From contig DASYSA010000716.1 of assembly GCA_036003885.1 (NCBI GenBank), positions 1 to 35,636 of the forward strand: a DNA stretch of 35,636 nt, given 5' to 3'. A model generated the notes under the pieces. That model did not search any database and was not told the origin of the DNA. It worked only from the letters and a program-made list of their open reading frames with translations. Positions 16,995-25,374 of the stretch are shown here, in pieces. This DNA comes from DASYSA01 sp036003885. Its GTDB lineage: Bacteria > Acidobacteriota > Blastocatellia > UBA7656. How positions within the stretch are numbered: the stretch's first letter is position 1; every line of letters starts with the position of its first letter. Position numbers and translations under genes: made by a program.

Positions 16995-19106
16995 TCATTG
17001 GACTTCATCGGTCATCGGCACCCAGGCGCTGCCTATTCGATCCTTGAGCTCTGCCAGTCTTCCTCGATCCCACGACGACGTGTAACCATAGCGCCCTCCC
17101 GCGAAGGCCACGCCATCAATTCGCTCCGAGCTGCAGGACGCACATTGTTTCCGCCGCCCTCGCGAGGTTGCTCCACAACTGGAGCAGCTCGTGAATTCAG
17201 GACAGAAGATCAGCCCGGAACAGGACGAGCGAAAGAACGCTTCCGAAATTAGCCGGTCGAACTCCTCGACCGAAGGCGCTGATTCGCCGATCCAAACCTG
17301 CGTGGCGGCGCTCCTGAAGCCGAATTCATGAAACACTCCCTCGGTTCGGATTCGTTCGGCCAATGATCCGACGCTCCGAGCGGGCAACGCCACGCCTTCC
17401 GTGTAGTACGCCGCATCCGAGCCGGGATCGCCGCACGCAGCGGCCGCTGCGATTTGGCCGAAGAAGCGGAGATCCAAACGGGCCAGACGGTGCGAGGTCA
17501 CCTCCGCCGATTCGCCGCTGAGCAGGAAACGCACTTTGTGTTTGCTCGACAATCGCTGAGCCTCACGTTTCAAGTGGGTGAGGACCTTCAACGCGAAATC
17601 CATAGTCGCGTCCGAGTGGTTGACGTCGAGCTGGTGCACAGCGCGGCACAGCTCGTTGAGTCCCACCAGACTTATGGCGTGTGTTCCCCAGTTCAGCCTG
17701 AGCAGCGGAATGCCTCCCACACGGCTGGTCAGAGCGGCCAGCGGGCCCCGATCCCCGAGCGCCAGCAGCTTCTCCAAAAAGACTCGCTTCTCCAGATGGG
17801 CCTGAGCCGCGGTCTCCATCAGCCGGGTCAGCTCTTCGAATACCTTCACTTGATCGCCCGCAGCCAGGTACCCGACGCGCGGCAGATTTAAGGATACCGT
17901 CTGAAACTGGCAGGAGCGCAGCGCGTGGTTTTCAACTCGGTCCGCGGCATCAGCCTCCAGAATGCCGTAGCGGCGGAGGAAATCTCCCTCGACGTCCCGA
18001 TCAAAGGCGATCGTCAGCCCCCCTCGTTGCACAGCGAGTCTGTACGCGAGCTCGAGGACGGCTCGGCGGCCGGGCCTTTCATCGAAGCCTCGACTCAAGT
18101 GAAGAATGACGCGCGGCCCTCGAAATGCGCACCCCGACCCGTCGCCTTCGATGTAGACCTCCATAAGGGCTTGAAGGAACTGCTCGGCCGAACTTGAGTA
18201 TTCGCCGTGGCTCTTGCCTGTGATCTCTCCGGCGGGGCCGAGGGCCGGTCTCGAGTCCAGGTACGACGGGGCGTTCCAATCAACGTGCAGATCGGACAGG
18301 ATTGCCTGTCCGCCTCGAGCAACGGCGGGAGCTGAGAATTCGAACACAAGCATTTGCGCCAATTGCTTGATCGTGCTGCCGTCGGAGCCCGCAAGAAATG
18401 GCGCGATCCCGAAGTTGATCGAGTCCCATATGATTGGACCGGCAAAGTATCCCTGAAGTGCGGCTGACAGCTTGACGAGGTGGGCAACGAGAACGTCGGC
18501 GTGACGAGCCGGCCGCGAGCAGGAGAAGCCCTGCGGCAACGCGAGTCCGAATTGCTTCACGTAATCCAGGGTCGAAATCATGGAGTAAGGCCGGTCGACC
18601 GCTCCAATGTCGTGAATGTGTATATCGCCGACCAGGTGTGCGTTCGCAATCTGTTCCGAGAAGACATTGAGGATCGCATATTCGCGCTTGATCGCTTCGG
18701 CGAGCAGGAGGCTGGTCCCATCCGGACCACAGGCCTGGGATCCCGCTTCGGCGACTGATCCCTGCAATATGCGATCGACGTCATAGAACGGAACTCCCAG
18801 CCTCGCGTGCGCGCGATGTGCGTCTTCGAGCCCCAGTTCCAGCAGCTTGGCATCCACCAGACCGCGGATGAGCGAGGAGCTCAGCGAACGAAATCCAAGC
18901 TTTTGGATAAACTCTCTGACTTCGAGTCCTATGTGGGCTGCAAGGTCGGGGTCGAGGTTGGCTTCGCGGACAAGCGCTTCAACTATTCTGCGGGAGTCGA
19001 AAAGCGCCATGTCTTCATCGGACCGGCGCACGAGGACCTCAGGCTCCCCGAATTCGTCAGGCATAATCTCGGGCTTGTCATCCGGGGCGAAGGGGTCGGG
19101 CTCCAT
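16995..19106 (-). CDS. nrdD: Anaerobic (class III) ribonucleoside-triphosphate reductase
   Basis: Glycyl-radical enzyme that reduces ribonucleoside triphosphates to deoxyribonucleotides under low oxygen. Of the 703 residues, an ATP-cone domain occupies about 23-116 (VLVRRSDEDMALFDSRRIV). The barrel follows, with C399 in LRSCQFQTVSLNLPRVGY as the likely thiyl radical cysteine. The C-terminus has a zinc site (C641, C644, C655, C658) and the radical glycine G674 in GRYGYTSSWDRG. The common form there is RVTGY or similar, so the motif is slightly unusual. The activase NrdG is not encoded nearby. No clear ribosome site precedes the ATG at 19104-19106. A heptad array lies upstream. Confidence 0.92.
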   Translation of the reverse strand: MEPDPFAPDDKPEIMPDEFGEPEVLVRRSDEDMALFDSRRIVEALVREANLDPDLAAHIGLEVREFIQKLGFRSLSSSLIRGLVDAKLLELGLEDAHRAHARLGVPFYDVDRILQGSVAEAGSQACGPDGTSLLLAEAIKREYAILNVFSEQIANAHLVGDIHIHDIGAVDRPYSMISTLDYVKQFGLALPQGFSCSRPARHADVLVAHLVKLSAALQGYFAGPIIWDSINFGIAPFLAGSDGSTIKQLAQMLVFEFSAPAVARGGQAILSDLHVDWNAPSYLDSRPALGPAGEITGKSHGEYSSSAEQFLQALMEVYIEGDGSGCAFRGPRVILHLSRGFDERPGRRAVLELAYRLAVQRGGLTIAFDRDVEGDFLRRYGILEADAADRVENHALRSCQFQTVSLNLPRVGYLAAGDQVKVFEELTRLMETAAQAHLEKRVFLEKLLALGDRGPLAALTSRVGGIPLLRLNWGTHAISLVGLNELCRAVHQLDVNHSDATMDFALKVLTHLKREAQRLSSKHKVRFLLSGESAEVTSHRLARLDLRFFGQIAAAAACGDPGSDAAYYTEGVALPARSVGSLAERIRTEGVFHEFGFRSAATQVWIGESAPSVEEFDRLISEAFFRSSCSGLIFCPEFTSCSSCGATSRGRRKQCASCSSERIDGVAFAGGRYGYTSSWDRGRLAELKDRIGSAWVPMTDEVQ

Positions 19107-19157
19107 GGCGGAGTAAAGATACTTGTTTTATTTGTCCTAAGCAAACGGAAGGAGATT

Positions 19158-19231
19158 GCGAAATGCGAAATGCGAAATGCGAAATTGAAATGCCGCGAAT
19201 TTCGCATTTCGCACTCCGAATTTCGCATTTC
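19158..19231. repeat. Heptad repeat array 3 (GCGAAAT / ATTTCGC), inverted
   Basis: Four perfect GCGAAAT heptads (19158-19185), a degenerate centre, then the exact inverse ATTTCGC at 19199-19212 (two units) and 19220-19226, with a partial unit to 19231. A long hairpin is possible. The array starts (minus-strand sense) five bases after the stop codon of the upstream unknown gene and ends 51 bases before nrdD. Confidence 0.9.
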
Positions 19232-19236
19232 TTCTT

Positions 19237-20289
19237 CTACTCTTTCACCACTTTGTAGTAGAGGAATGGCGCGATCTTCTTGTCATCGCCAAGCTGTTTT
19301 CGCATGGCCAGATGATCCGTCTCACCCGGGTCCAGCAACTCCCCCGCGTGAATGATGAGACCCTCGACGTCTTGAAGCGGATTGCCGAGGTCGATGTCGA
19401 TATCAGAGTAGTATCTGCCTGCAACGAAGTCGCTCGGCGGAATCCCCACCACTGCCTGCATACTCGGCCGCCCCTCCTGCCGAAAGCTCTTGAGGTCATA
19501 GCGTTCGACGTTGGTCTCTAAACCTCTATCGCCAACCAGAGTCAACAGGTCCCGGTGACTGGCTGATTTTGGTGTGCCCTCTGCCATGAATGGCTTCTTC
19601 GGGTCGCGAGCCAGTGCATCCAACCGAGTGTAGAAGTTTGCTTCGACTGAAGCGAAGATCCGATCTGCGGCACAAAAGAAGATTCGCCGCACATCTGTGA
19701 TCAGGGGATCTTTTGACGTCGGCGCCGTTCGAAGCTTGGCCAGCAGGTTAAGCAGACACGCTTTGCGCCGGGGTCTTCGCGTGGGATTCGAGAGCCAGTC
19801 GGTTGCGGACAGTCCGTCAATTGTCGTACCGGTCGACAGCAGCACGCGGGCGATCTCGGAGTCAAAGTTGGCGACATCATCGGTCAACTCGACTGTGCGC
19901 GGGTCCTCTTTGGCCTCCAACTGGACCAGCGCTTCGCCGTCAGTCTTCAGATCAATACGTGACTGCCGCTTCGGAAGCACCAGGTCACCGATCCTGAGTC
20001 GTATCCAATATCCTCCCGCCGGCAACGTGTCGTGGTCGGCCCCGCTGAAGACGAGGTCCCCTGAATCGACTTGAGCGTTCAGCTTGAACTGCATGGGATC
20101 CCAACCGCGGATCGTTCGTATGCGGTCCATACGTGATTTTGTTATCGGATTGGTTGCATCGAACTCGAGCATCATCTCGCGCGGCCAGGCGTCCGCTTCA
20201 TCGTTAAGCATGATGCCCTGTGAGGTCAGGCTGTTGATTGAAAGCTTCTTACCGTTCTGCATCAGCCGGACTCGAATTCTCTCGTTCAT
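19237..20289 (-). CDS. Hypothetical protein, possible partner of the M15-like peptidase
   Basis: Unrecognised 350-residue protein, probably soluble; there is no signal peptide or membrane helix. The N-terminal half (about 1-130) looks beta-rich, with MLEFDATNPITKSRM, GGYWIRLRIGDLVLP and LVQLEAKEDPRTVEL. A middle helical part contains RRKACLLNLLAKLR and DVRRIFFCAADRIF. The C-terminal part (about 270-350) has VVGIPPSDFVAGRYYSDIDI and ends FLYYKVVKE. The ATG at 20287-20289 has GGAGG at 5-base spacing, better than the upstream in-frame start. It follows the peptidase-like gene by 107 bases on the same strand, so they may be cotranscribed. Confidence 0.8.
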   Translation of the reverse strand: MNERIRVRLMQNGKKLSINSLTSQGIMLNDEADAWPREMMLEFDATNPITKSRMDRIRTIRGWDPMQFKLNAQVDSGDLVFSGADHDTLPAGGYWIRLRIGDLVLPKRQSRIDLKTDGEALVQLEAKEDPRTVELTDDVANFDSEIARVLLSTGTTIDGLSATDWLSNPTRRPRRKACLLNLLAKLRTAPTSKDPLITDVRRIFFCAADRIFASVEANFYTRLDALARDPKKPFMAEGTPKSASHRDLLTLVGDRGLETNVERYDLKSFRQEGRPSMQAVVGIPPSDFVAGRYYSDIDIDLGNPLQDVEGLIIHAGELLDPGETDHLAMRKQLGDDKKIAPFLYYKVVKE

Positions 20290-20396
20290 TCTATCCTCCA
20301 CTTTCAAGTAGGGGGGCAACTACAACCGGGACGAGCCACGAATTACACGAATTCCACAAATCTACACGAAACGAATTATTAGGCCTGTCCTCACCC

Positions 20397-20921
20397 TCAC
20401 CCGCCCTGTGGCTGTGGAATCTCGAGATGATAACCGGGGTCGTTGGGAGGAACGAGAAACTTCTTGACTCGCGCGTCTCCTCGCACTGCCTGCTCGAAGG
20501 CGGCGCGATTGGCGATCGAGGACGGCGCCACGTCGAACACGTTCAACACGTTCGGGTCTGAAGCGTGATGCGAAACATTCGTCGGTCCGATCTCGATTAT
20601 CTTAGCTTCCATGTCCGCCTTGATCTGGTCGGGAGTCTTGCGGGCTGCCTTCGACGCAACGTAGACGTCGATGACCTGGTCTCCGGCTGGACCGTAAAGA
20701 CTCTTCTGTGCAGCGACGCCTTTGGCCACGATGTTGCTGTACATCACGCGGGCCTGTTGGCCGGGGGAGCGAGAGGTGCTCGAGATGACCGCGCGGCTCA
20801 ACCCTGCGGCTCTAAGGATGCCTTCCAGAACTCTCCTTGAGAACGCTGTAACGTCCGCGGGATTTGTGTTCGGGCCAAACTCGATGCTGACTGGTGTGAG
20901 GTCTTCTTTGCGTTCCGCCAT
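20397..20921 (-). CDS. M15-like (D-Ala-D-Ala type) peptidase homologue
   Basis: Protein of 174 residues. SRAVISSTSRSPGQQARVMY (43-60), VSHHASDPNVLNVFDVAP (116-132) and a terminal GYHLEIPQP (163-171) follow the order of M15/VanY-type zinc peptidases: a Ser/Arg-rich strand, then His...Asp, then a final His. H119 (or H118), D130 and H165 would be the zinc ligands. The His-Asp spacing is longer than in VanX, so activity is an inference. There is no signal peptide, so if it acts on peptidoglycan it needs release by lysis or a partner. The start is the ATG at 20919-20921, after AAGGAG. An upstream in-frame extension is only repeat-array sequence. Confidence 0.72.
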   Translation of the reverse strand: MAERKEDLTPVSIEFGPNTNPADVTAFSRRVLEGILRAAGLSRAVISSTSRSPGQQARVMYSNIVAKGVAAQKSLYGPAGDQVIDVYVASKAARKTPDQIKADMEAKIIEIGPTNVSHHASDPNVLNVFDVAPSSIANRAAFEQAVRGDARVKKFLVPPNDPGYHLEIPQPQGG

Positions 20922-20975
20922 GAGATTCTCCTTCCACCCACATGGACGAAAACCGCCGTAACCCCAATGCAGAAA

Positions 20976-21140
20976 AGTACTGAGTACTGAGTACTGAGTA
21001 CTGAGTGCTGAGCACTCAAGACTCAGCATTGAGAACTCAGGACCTCAGGACTCAGGACTCAGCACTCAGGACTCAGCACTCAGGACTCAGCACTCAGGAC
21101 TCAGCACTCAGCACTCAGGACTCAGGACTCAGCACTCAGT
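20976..21140. repeat. Heptad repeat array 4 (AGTACTG / CAGCACT, CAGGACT), inverted
   Basis: Four perfect AGTACTG heptads and one AGTGCTG (20976-21010) are followed by many inverse-sense units (AGCACTC, AGGACTC, AGAACTC variants) to about 21140. Neighbouring units vary mainly at the middle base pair. It is the longest array here. Its right end provides the thiolase stop codon (21136-21138). Confidence 0.93.
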
Positions 21141-22323
21141 TGCACGCCTCAAACAGTCCCGCCGCGCCCTGGCCTCCGCCTACGCACATCGTAACTACTC
21201 CGTACTTGACCTTGCGCCGCAGCATTTCGCCCGCGAGAGTGCCCACCATCCGCGAGCCGGTCATGCCGAAAGGGTGTCCAATCGAGATCGACCCCCCATT
21301 CACATTCAGCCTGGCAGGGTCAATGCCGAGCCGGTCGCGACAGTATATGACTTGTACCGCGAATGCTTCATTCAGCTCCCACAGGTCGATGTCGTCGATC
21401 TTCAAGCCGTGGCGCTCGAGCAGCCTGGGCACGGCGAAGACCGGCCCGATGCCCATCTCATCAGGTTCACAGCCGGCAACCGCGAACCCGCGGAAGATCA
21501 ACTTCGGCGTGACACCAAGTTCCCGTGCCCGGCTGCCAGACATCACCAGCGTTGCAGAGGCGCCATCGGACAGCTGAGAGGAGTTGCCCGCCGTGACGCT
21601 TCCCTGACCGCTTTCGGGATCGAAATGCGGCTTCAACGCGGCAAGAGCCTCGAGCGTCGTGTCGGGACGATTGCACTCGTCGCGGTCGCAGAGATACTCT
21701 TCCTTGCCCACAATCTCGCCGCTCTTTCTGTCGAGGATGCCGCGCACGACTTTCATCGGAGCGATCTCCTCTTTGAAGAGGCCTTCCTCCTGCGCCCGTG
21801 CTGTTCGTTGCTGACTGAGCAGCGAGTACTCATCCTGAACTTCACGGCCAATCTTGTAGCGCTTGGCGACAACTTCGGCGGTGTCACCCATGACCATATA
21901 GATGCCTGGCTTTTGTTCGAGGAGCAACGGGTGAGGATCACTGTCGCGCTTGAGCATCGTAATGCTTTCGAGTCCGCCGCCTATGGCAGCATCGGCGCCT
22001 TCAGCGATGATGTGATAAGAGGCCATCGCGATTGCCTGAAGGCCCGACGAGCAGAATCGGTTTACGGTCGTAGCCGGTACCGAGGCAGGCAGCCCGGCAA
22101 GGAGCGTGGCGACTCGAGCGACGTTGTTTCCTTGTTTGCCGTGCGGCTGGCCGCAGCCCAAAATCACGTCCTCGATCTCCGCAGGGTTGAGCTCCGGCGC
22201 CTTGCCGAGCACGTCCTTAATGCAGTGCGCCGCGAGATCCTCGGGGCGGGTCAGATTAAACGATCCTCGAAATGATTTCGCGAGCGCCGTACGCGAGCTC
22301 GCAACAACAACCGCTTCTTTCAT
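21136..22323 (-). CDS. Acetyl-CoA acetyltransferase / 3-ketoacyl-CoA thiolase
   Basis: Thiolase of 395 residues, cytoplasmic, catalysing thiolytic cleavage of 3-ketoacyl-CoA or its reversal. The nucleophile is C91 in VNRFCSSGLQAIAM. H350 is in ISIGHPFGMTGSRMVG and C380 in CVGGGQGAAG, and NEAFAVQ is also present: the full thiolase set. The ATG at 22321-22323 is preceded by AGAGAGG. It lies 114 bases downstream of the FadJ/FadB-like gene on the same strand, so it is probably the FadA-like partner in beta-oxidation. A heptad array fills the gap. Preference for long- or short-chain substrates cannot be read from the sequence. Confidence 0.95.
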   Translation of the reverse strand: MKEAVVVASSRTALAKSFRGSFNLTRPEDLAAHCIKDVLGKAPELNPAEIEDVILGCGQPHGKQGNNVARVATLLAGLPASVPATTVNRFCSSGLQAIAMASYHIIAEGADAAIGGGLESITMLKRDSDPHPLLLEQKPGIYMVMGDTAEVVAKRYKIGREVQDEYSLLSQQRTARAQEEGLFKEEIAPMKVVRGILDRKSGEIVGKEEYLCDRDECNRPDTTLEALAALKPHFDPESGQGSVTAGNSSQLSDGASATLVMSGSRARELGVTPKLIFRGFAVAGCEPDEMGIGPVFAVPRLLERHGLKIDDIDLWELNEAFAVQVIYCRDRLGIDPARLNVNGGSISIGHPFGMTGSRMVGTLAGEMLRRKVKYGVVTMCVGGGQGAAGLFEACN

Positions 22324-22340
22324 GTTGATCCTCTCTTAGG

Positions 22341-22442
22341 GAGTGCTGAGTCCTAAGTGCTGGGTTCTGCATAACTGAGTACTGACACTCAGTACTCATT
22401 ACTCATTACTCAGCACTCAGAACTCAGCACTCAGAACTCAGC
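22341..22442. repeat. Heptad repeat array 5 (GAGTGCT / ACTCAGC), inverted
   Basis: GAGTGCT, GAGTCCT, AAGTGCT, GGGTTCT (22341-22368) and a palindromic centre (ACTGAGT, ACTGACACTCAGT) precede ACTCATT x2 and alternating ACTCAGC/ACTCAGA to 22442. The two halves are complementary. The array contains the FadJ stop codon (22438-22440) and ends 17 bases before the thiolase start codon (minus-strand sense). Confidence 0.9.
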
Positions 22443-24558
22443 GCTGCTTGTCGTAGTCCGCGAAAGTCTTGCCCTGGCCGGCCAACTCCTTCAATAACGG
22501 GGCCGGATCCCAAAGCTCGCCATGCTGCGCCTGAAACTCGCACACGCGGTCGTATACCTTTTTCAGGCCAACCGTATCCGCATACCACATCGGCCCGCCC
22601 CGCCAAGCGGGATACGCATAGCCGTTGACGTAGATGATGTCGATGTCTACTGCACGCAAAGCGAAGCCCTCTTCGAGAATCTTCGCTCCTTCGTTTGCCA
22701 GGGCATACATAGTTCGCTCTATGATCTCCTCCCTGCCGATCTCGCGGCGCTTGATACCTGATTCGGCCGCGATTTGTTCGATCAGCGATTCAACTTCGGG
22801 GTCTGGTATGGCTTTGCGATTCTCGTCGTAGCGATACCAGCCCGCGCCCGTCTTTTGCCCGTAGCGTCCCATCTCGCACAGCCGATCAGCAATCAGAGGT
22901 TGGCGGATGCCCGGCTTCTCCAGGTGCCTGTATTCTTTCCGAATTCGCCATCCAACGTCCAGGCCCGCCAGGTCGCCCATCGCGAGCACACCCATCGCCA
23001 TACCGAATTCGTACAGCGCTCCGTCAACAGCTTCGACCTTCGCGCCCTCTTCGACAAGGAACTGAGCTTCACGGCCGTAGGGCGCAAGCATGCGATTGCC
23101 CACGAAGCCGCGGCAGTTGCCGACCAGAACTCCAACCTTGCCGAGCTTACGCGCGAGCGCCATCGAACTTGCGATCACCTGTTTACTCGTCCCTTTCCCG
23201 CGAACGATTTCGAGCAATCGCATCACGTTTGCCGGGCTGAAGAAATGATGTCCGATGACGCTCTCAGGGCGCGATGTCATCGAAGCGATCTCATCTATGT
23301 TCAGTGTAGACGTGTTCGAGGCAAGTATCGCCCCGGGCTTGCATAGACGGTCCAGTTCTCTGAAGACCTGCTTTTTCAGCTCCATGCCTTCGAAGACGGC
23401 TTCGACGACTATGTCGACGTCCGCGAAGCCGTCGTAGCTCAGCGTTGGCTGAATGAGCGCCATTCGCTTGTCCATCACCTCCTGGCTGAAGCGCCCCTTC
23501 TTAACCGAGTTGGTATAGTTCTTCCTGATAGTTGCGAGGCCGCGGTCGAGGAACTCCTGAGAAGCTTCCTTCAGGAGCACCGGAATGCCCGCATTGGCGT
23601 ATACCATCGCGATGCCGCCCCCCATGGTGCCCGCGCCGACGACAGCGGCTTTGCTGATTTCGCGAACAGGTGTGTCCTTAGCGATGTCGGGAATCTTGGC
23701 GACCTCGCGTTCGCCGAAAAAGACGTGGATGAGAGCCTTCGACTGGTCAGAGAAGAGCGTCTCGCGAAACAGCTCGCCTTCTCTTTGACAGCCCTCATCG
23801 AAGGGGAGCGTGGTGGCCGCTTCGACGGCATTGATTGCCGCCAGCGGCGCCATCATTCCGCGTTTCGTCTTGCGCGCTTTATCGCGGGCGGCTGCGAATA
23901 CGAGGGCATTGGATTGCGCGTCGCCGAGTTTCGCGCTGCATTCGCGAGTCCTGGGAGGATGCTGTCCGCCTGCAAGTATCTCGCGAGCGAAGGCTACCGC
24001 CCCTGTGAGCAGGTCGCCTTCGATGATCCGATCCAATATGCCGCAGGCGAGCGCTTCGGGCGCCTTTATGGGTTCGCCGAAGCCACACATTTCGACAGCC
24101 TTCTCAACGCCCGCCAGGCGGGGAAGCCGCTGGGTACCTGCAGCGCCTGGAATGATGCCGAGCTTGACCTCCGGTTGGCCAACCTGGGTTGAAGGTGCAG
24201 CTACGCGATAGTGAAATGCCATTGCAACTTCGAGCCCTCCGCCCAGGGCTGTGCCATGAATCGCGGCGATCATAGGCTTGTGGCAATCTTCGATGGCACG
24301 AAGAAGCGGGAGGAGAGTTATGCCTTCTTTGCGCTCGCCCGAAGTGATCTTGCCGAACTCCTTGATGTCCGCGCCGGCGATGAAGGTGCGTCCGCCACCG
24401 ATCAGGAGGGCCGCCTTGATTTCGTCATCGGCCACTATGGATTCGAGGGCTGCGGCGATGCCCTCGGGGACGCCGGGACTCAGCGCGTTGACCGGAGGAT
24501 TGTTCACCGTGATAATTCCGACCTCACCATCCCTTGTGAGTGATACAAGTTCGCTCAT
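22438..24558 (-). CDS. Bifunctional enoyl-CoA hydratase / 3-hydroxyacyl-CoA dehydrogenase
   Basis: FadJ/FadB-type multifunctional beta-oxidation enzyme of 706 residues. The crotonase domain (about 1-190) has the oxyanion and catalytic features FIAGADIKEF, HGTALGGGLE (E110) and VGQPEVKLGIIPGAAG (E130). An NAD-binding domain begins near 300 with AVVGAGTMGGGIAMVYANAG, followed by NTSTLNIDEIA and GHHFFSPANVM. C-terminal dehydrogenase domains include GNRMLAPYGREA and VNGYAYPAWRGGPM. The start is the ATG at 24556-24558, after GGAGGAGC. An extension 16 codons upstream lacks a ribosome site. It is followed by thiolase on the same strand, forming a likely two-gene beta-oxidation unit. Confidence 0.95.
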   Translation of the reverse strand: MSELVSLTRDGEVGIITVNNPPVNALSPGVPEGIAAALESIVADDEIKAALLIGGGRTFIAGADIKEFGKITSGERKEGITLLPLLRAIEDCHKPMIAAIHGTALGGGLEVAMAFHYRVAAPSTQVGQPEVKLGIIPGAAGTQRLPRLAGVEKAVEMCGFGEPIKAPEALACGILDRIIEGDLLTGAVAFAREILAGGQHPPRTRECSAKLGDAQSNALVFAAARDKARKTKRGMMAPLAAINAVEAATTLPFDEGCQREGELFRETLFSDQSKALIHVFFGEREVAKIPDIAKDTPVREISKAAVVGAGTMGGGIAMVYANAGIPVLLKEASQEFLDRGLATIRKNYTNSVKKGRFSQEVMDKRMALIQPTLSYDGFADVDIVVEAVFEGMELKKQVFRELDRLCKPGAILASNTSTLNIDEIASMTSRPESVIGHHFFSPANVMRLLEIVRGKGTSKQVIASSMALARKLGKVGVLVGNCRGFVGNRMLAPYGREAQFLVEEGAKVEAVDGALYEFGMAMGVLAMGDLAGLDVGWRIRKEYRHLEKPGIRQPLIADRLCEMGRYGQKTGAGWYRYDENRKAIPDPEVESLIEQIAAESGIKRREIGREEIIERTMYALANEGAKILEEGFALRAVDIDIIYVNGYAYPAWRGGPMWYADTVGLKKVYDRVCEFQAQHGELWDPAPLLKELAGQGKTFADYDKQR

Positions 24559-25045
24559 TGGCTGCTCCTCCCTAAAAAGAAGTGTTCCCTTGATTTCGTC
24601 GATCATCGAGATTGAGCGGGTAGAAGTTTATAAGCGCTGCGGTCCGAGCAAGTCAAATGGCGCGAGCGATCCAAACAATGAGATGAGCGCTCTCCTGTCT
24701 GGAGCCATGTGATTGCAGAGAGTCCGCCTTTCAATTAGCATCCTGATTACCGAATCGCTGATTACCTTTTGAGCCGGCGGAACAGGGAATACAGATTGAC
24801 AAAGCCGCCCATATACCATAGCTTTAGAGCGGACCGAGCATAGCTAACTCCCTTCTCAGCTTCTCTGGAATTCGCCAGACGATCTGAATGAAACAGCTCT
24901 CAAAAATCGAGAAACCCTTGTCGTGGTGCACAGGTTCGTTTGAACGCCGGGCCTGAGGGAGCGGGCCAGAAGAATGCGATCTGAATGTATGACGGACCCT
25001 GAATGCATAAGACAGTGAGAGCCGTTCGGACCGTCGGGAGTGATA
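24559..25045. other. Divergent intergenic region, nothing assigned
   Basis: Almost 490 bases between the divergent FadJ and small Cys-rich protein genes. A 142-codon minus frame (24824-25252) overlaps the better-supported plus gene and has no family signature. No repeats or clear hairpins were found. Promoters for both flanking genes should lie here. Confidence 0.45.
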
Positions 25046-25333
25046 ATGATAATTTGTGAATTCTGTTTGCAGTACCGGCCAGATGGCAAGTGCGAGCTGG
25101 GACTGAATATACCGAAGCAGATGAGCTGTCGCGAGTTTGATCCGGGGTTGGAGAAGTTCTGCTCTAACCCGAACGATTTCGTGAACCCCGGGCAGATCAA
25201 GCAAATGGCAACTTTTTTTGGAATCAAGGGAACTGAGCTGAAGAAGGTTCAAGCCATGGCCGCACGAGGTGAAGAGACCCGCCTAAAGCCTGCCGCAATT
25301 CCGGCCGATCCCCTCAATATCAACAACTCATAG
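25046..25333 (+). CDS. Small Cys-containing hypothetical protein
   Basis: Protein of 95 residues with a Cys-rich N-terminus: in residues from MIICEFC, cysteines fall at 4, 7, 16, 28 and 39 (a CxxC followed by three more). It could hold a zinc or iron-sulfur centre. The C-terminal half is helical and basic-acidic (NPGQIKQMATFFGIKGTELKKV). The ATG at 25046-25048 has GGGAG at 5-base spacing. A GTG two codons earlier overlaps that site. I do not recognise a named family. It stands alone on the plus strand, convergent with the next gene. Confidence 0.75.
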   Translation: MIICEFCLQYRPDGKCELGLNIPKQMSCREFDPGLEKFCSNPNDFVNPGQIKQMATFFGIKGTELKKVQAMAARGEETRLKPAAIPADPLNINNS

Positions 25334-25374
25334 TTGAAGGCTTCGACCGATCTGTCCGAGTTGACTCTTCCGGT

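Noticed and set aside
20976..21140. Heptad arrays as CRISPR or as coding sequence
   Set aside because: Units have no unique spacers and are seven bases long. Frames across them give low-complexity peptides without a domain.
21274..22275. 333-codon plus-strand open frame opposite thiolase
   Set aside because: It is antisense to a clear thiolase, has no ribosome site and no protein family features; it reflects high GC.
24824..25252. 142-codon minus frame in the FadJ/Cys-protein gap
   Set aside because: It overlaps the better-supported plus gene at 25046 and has no family signature.
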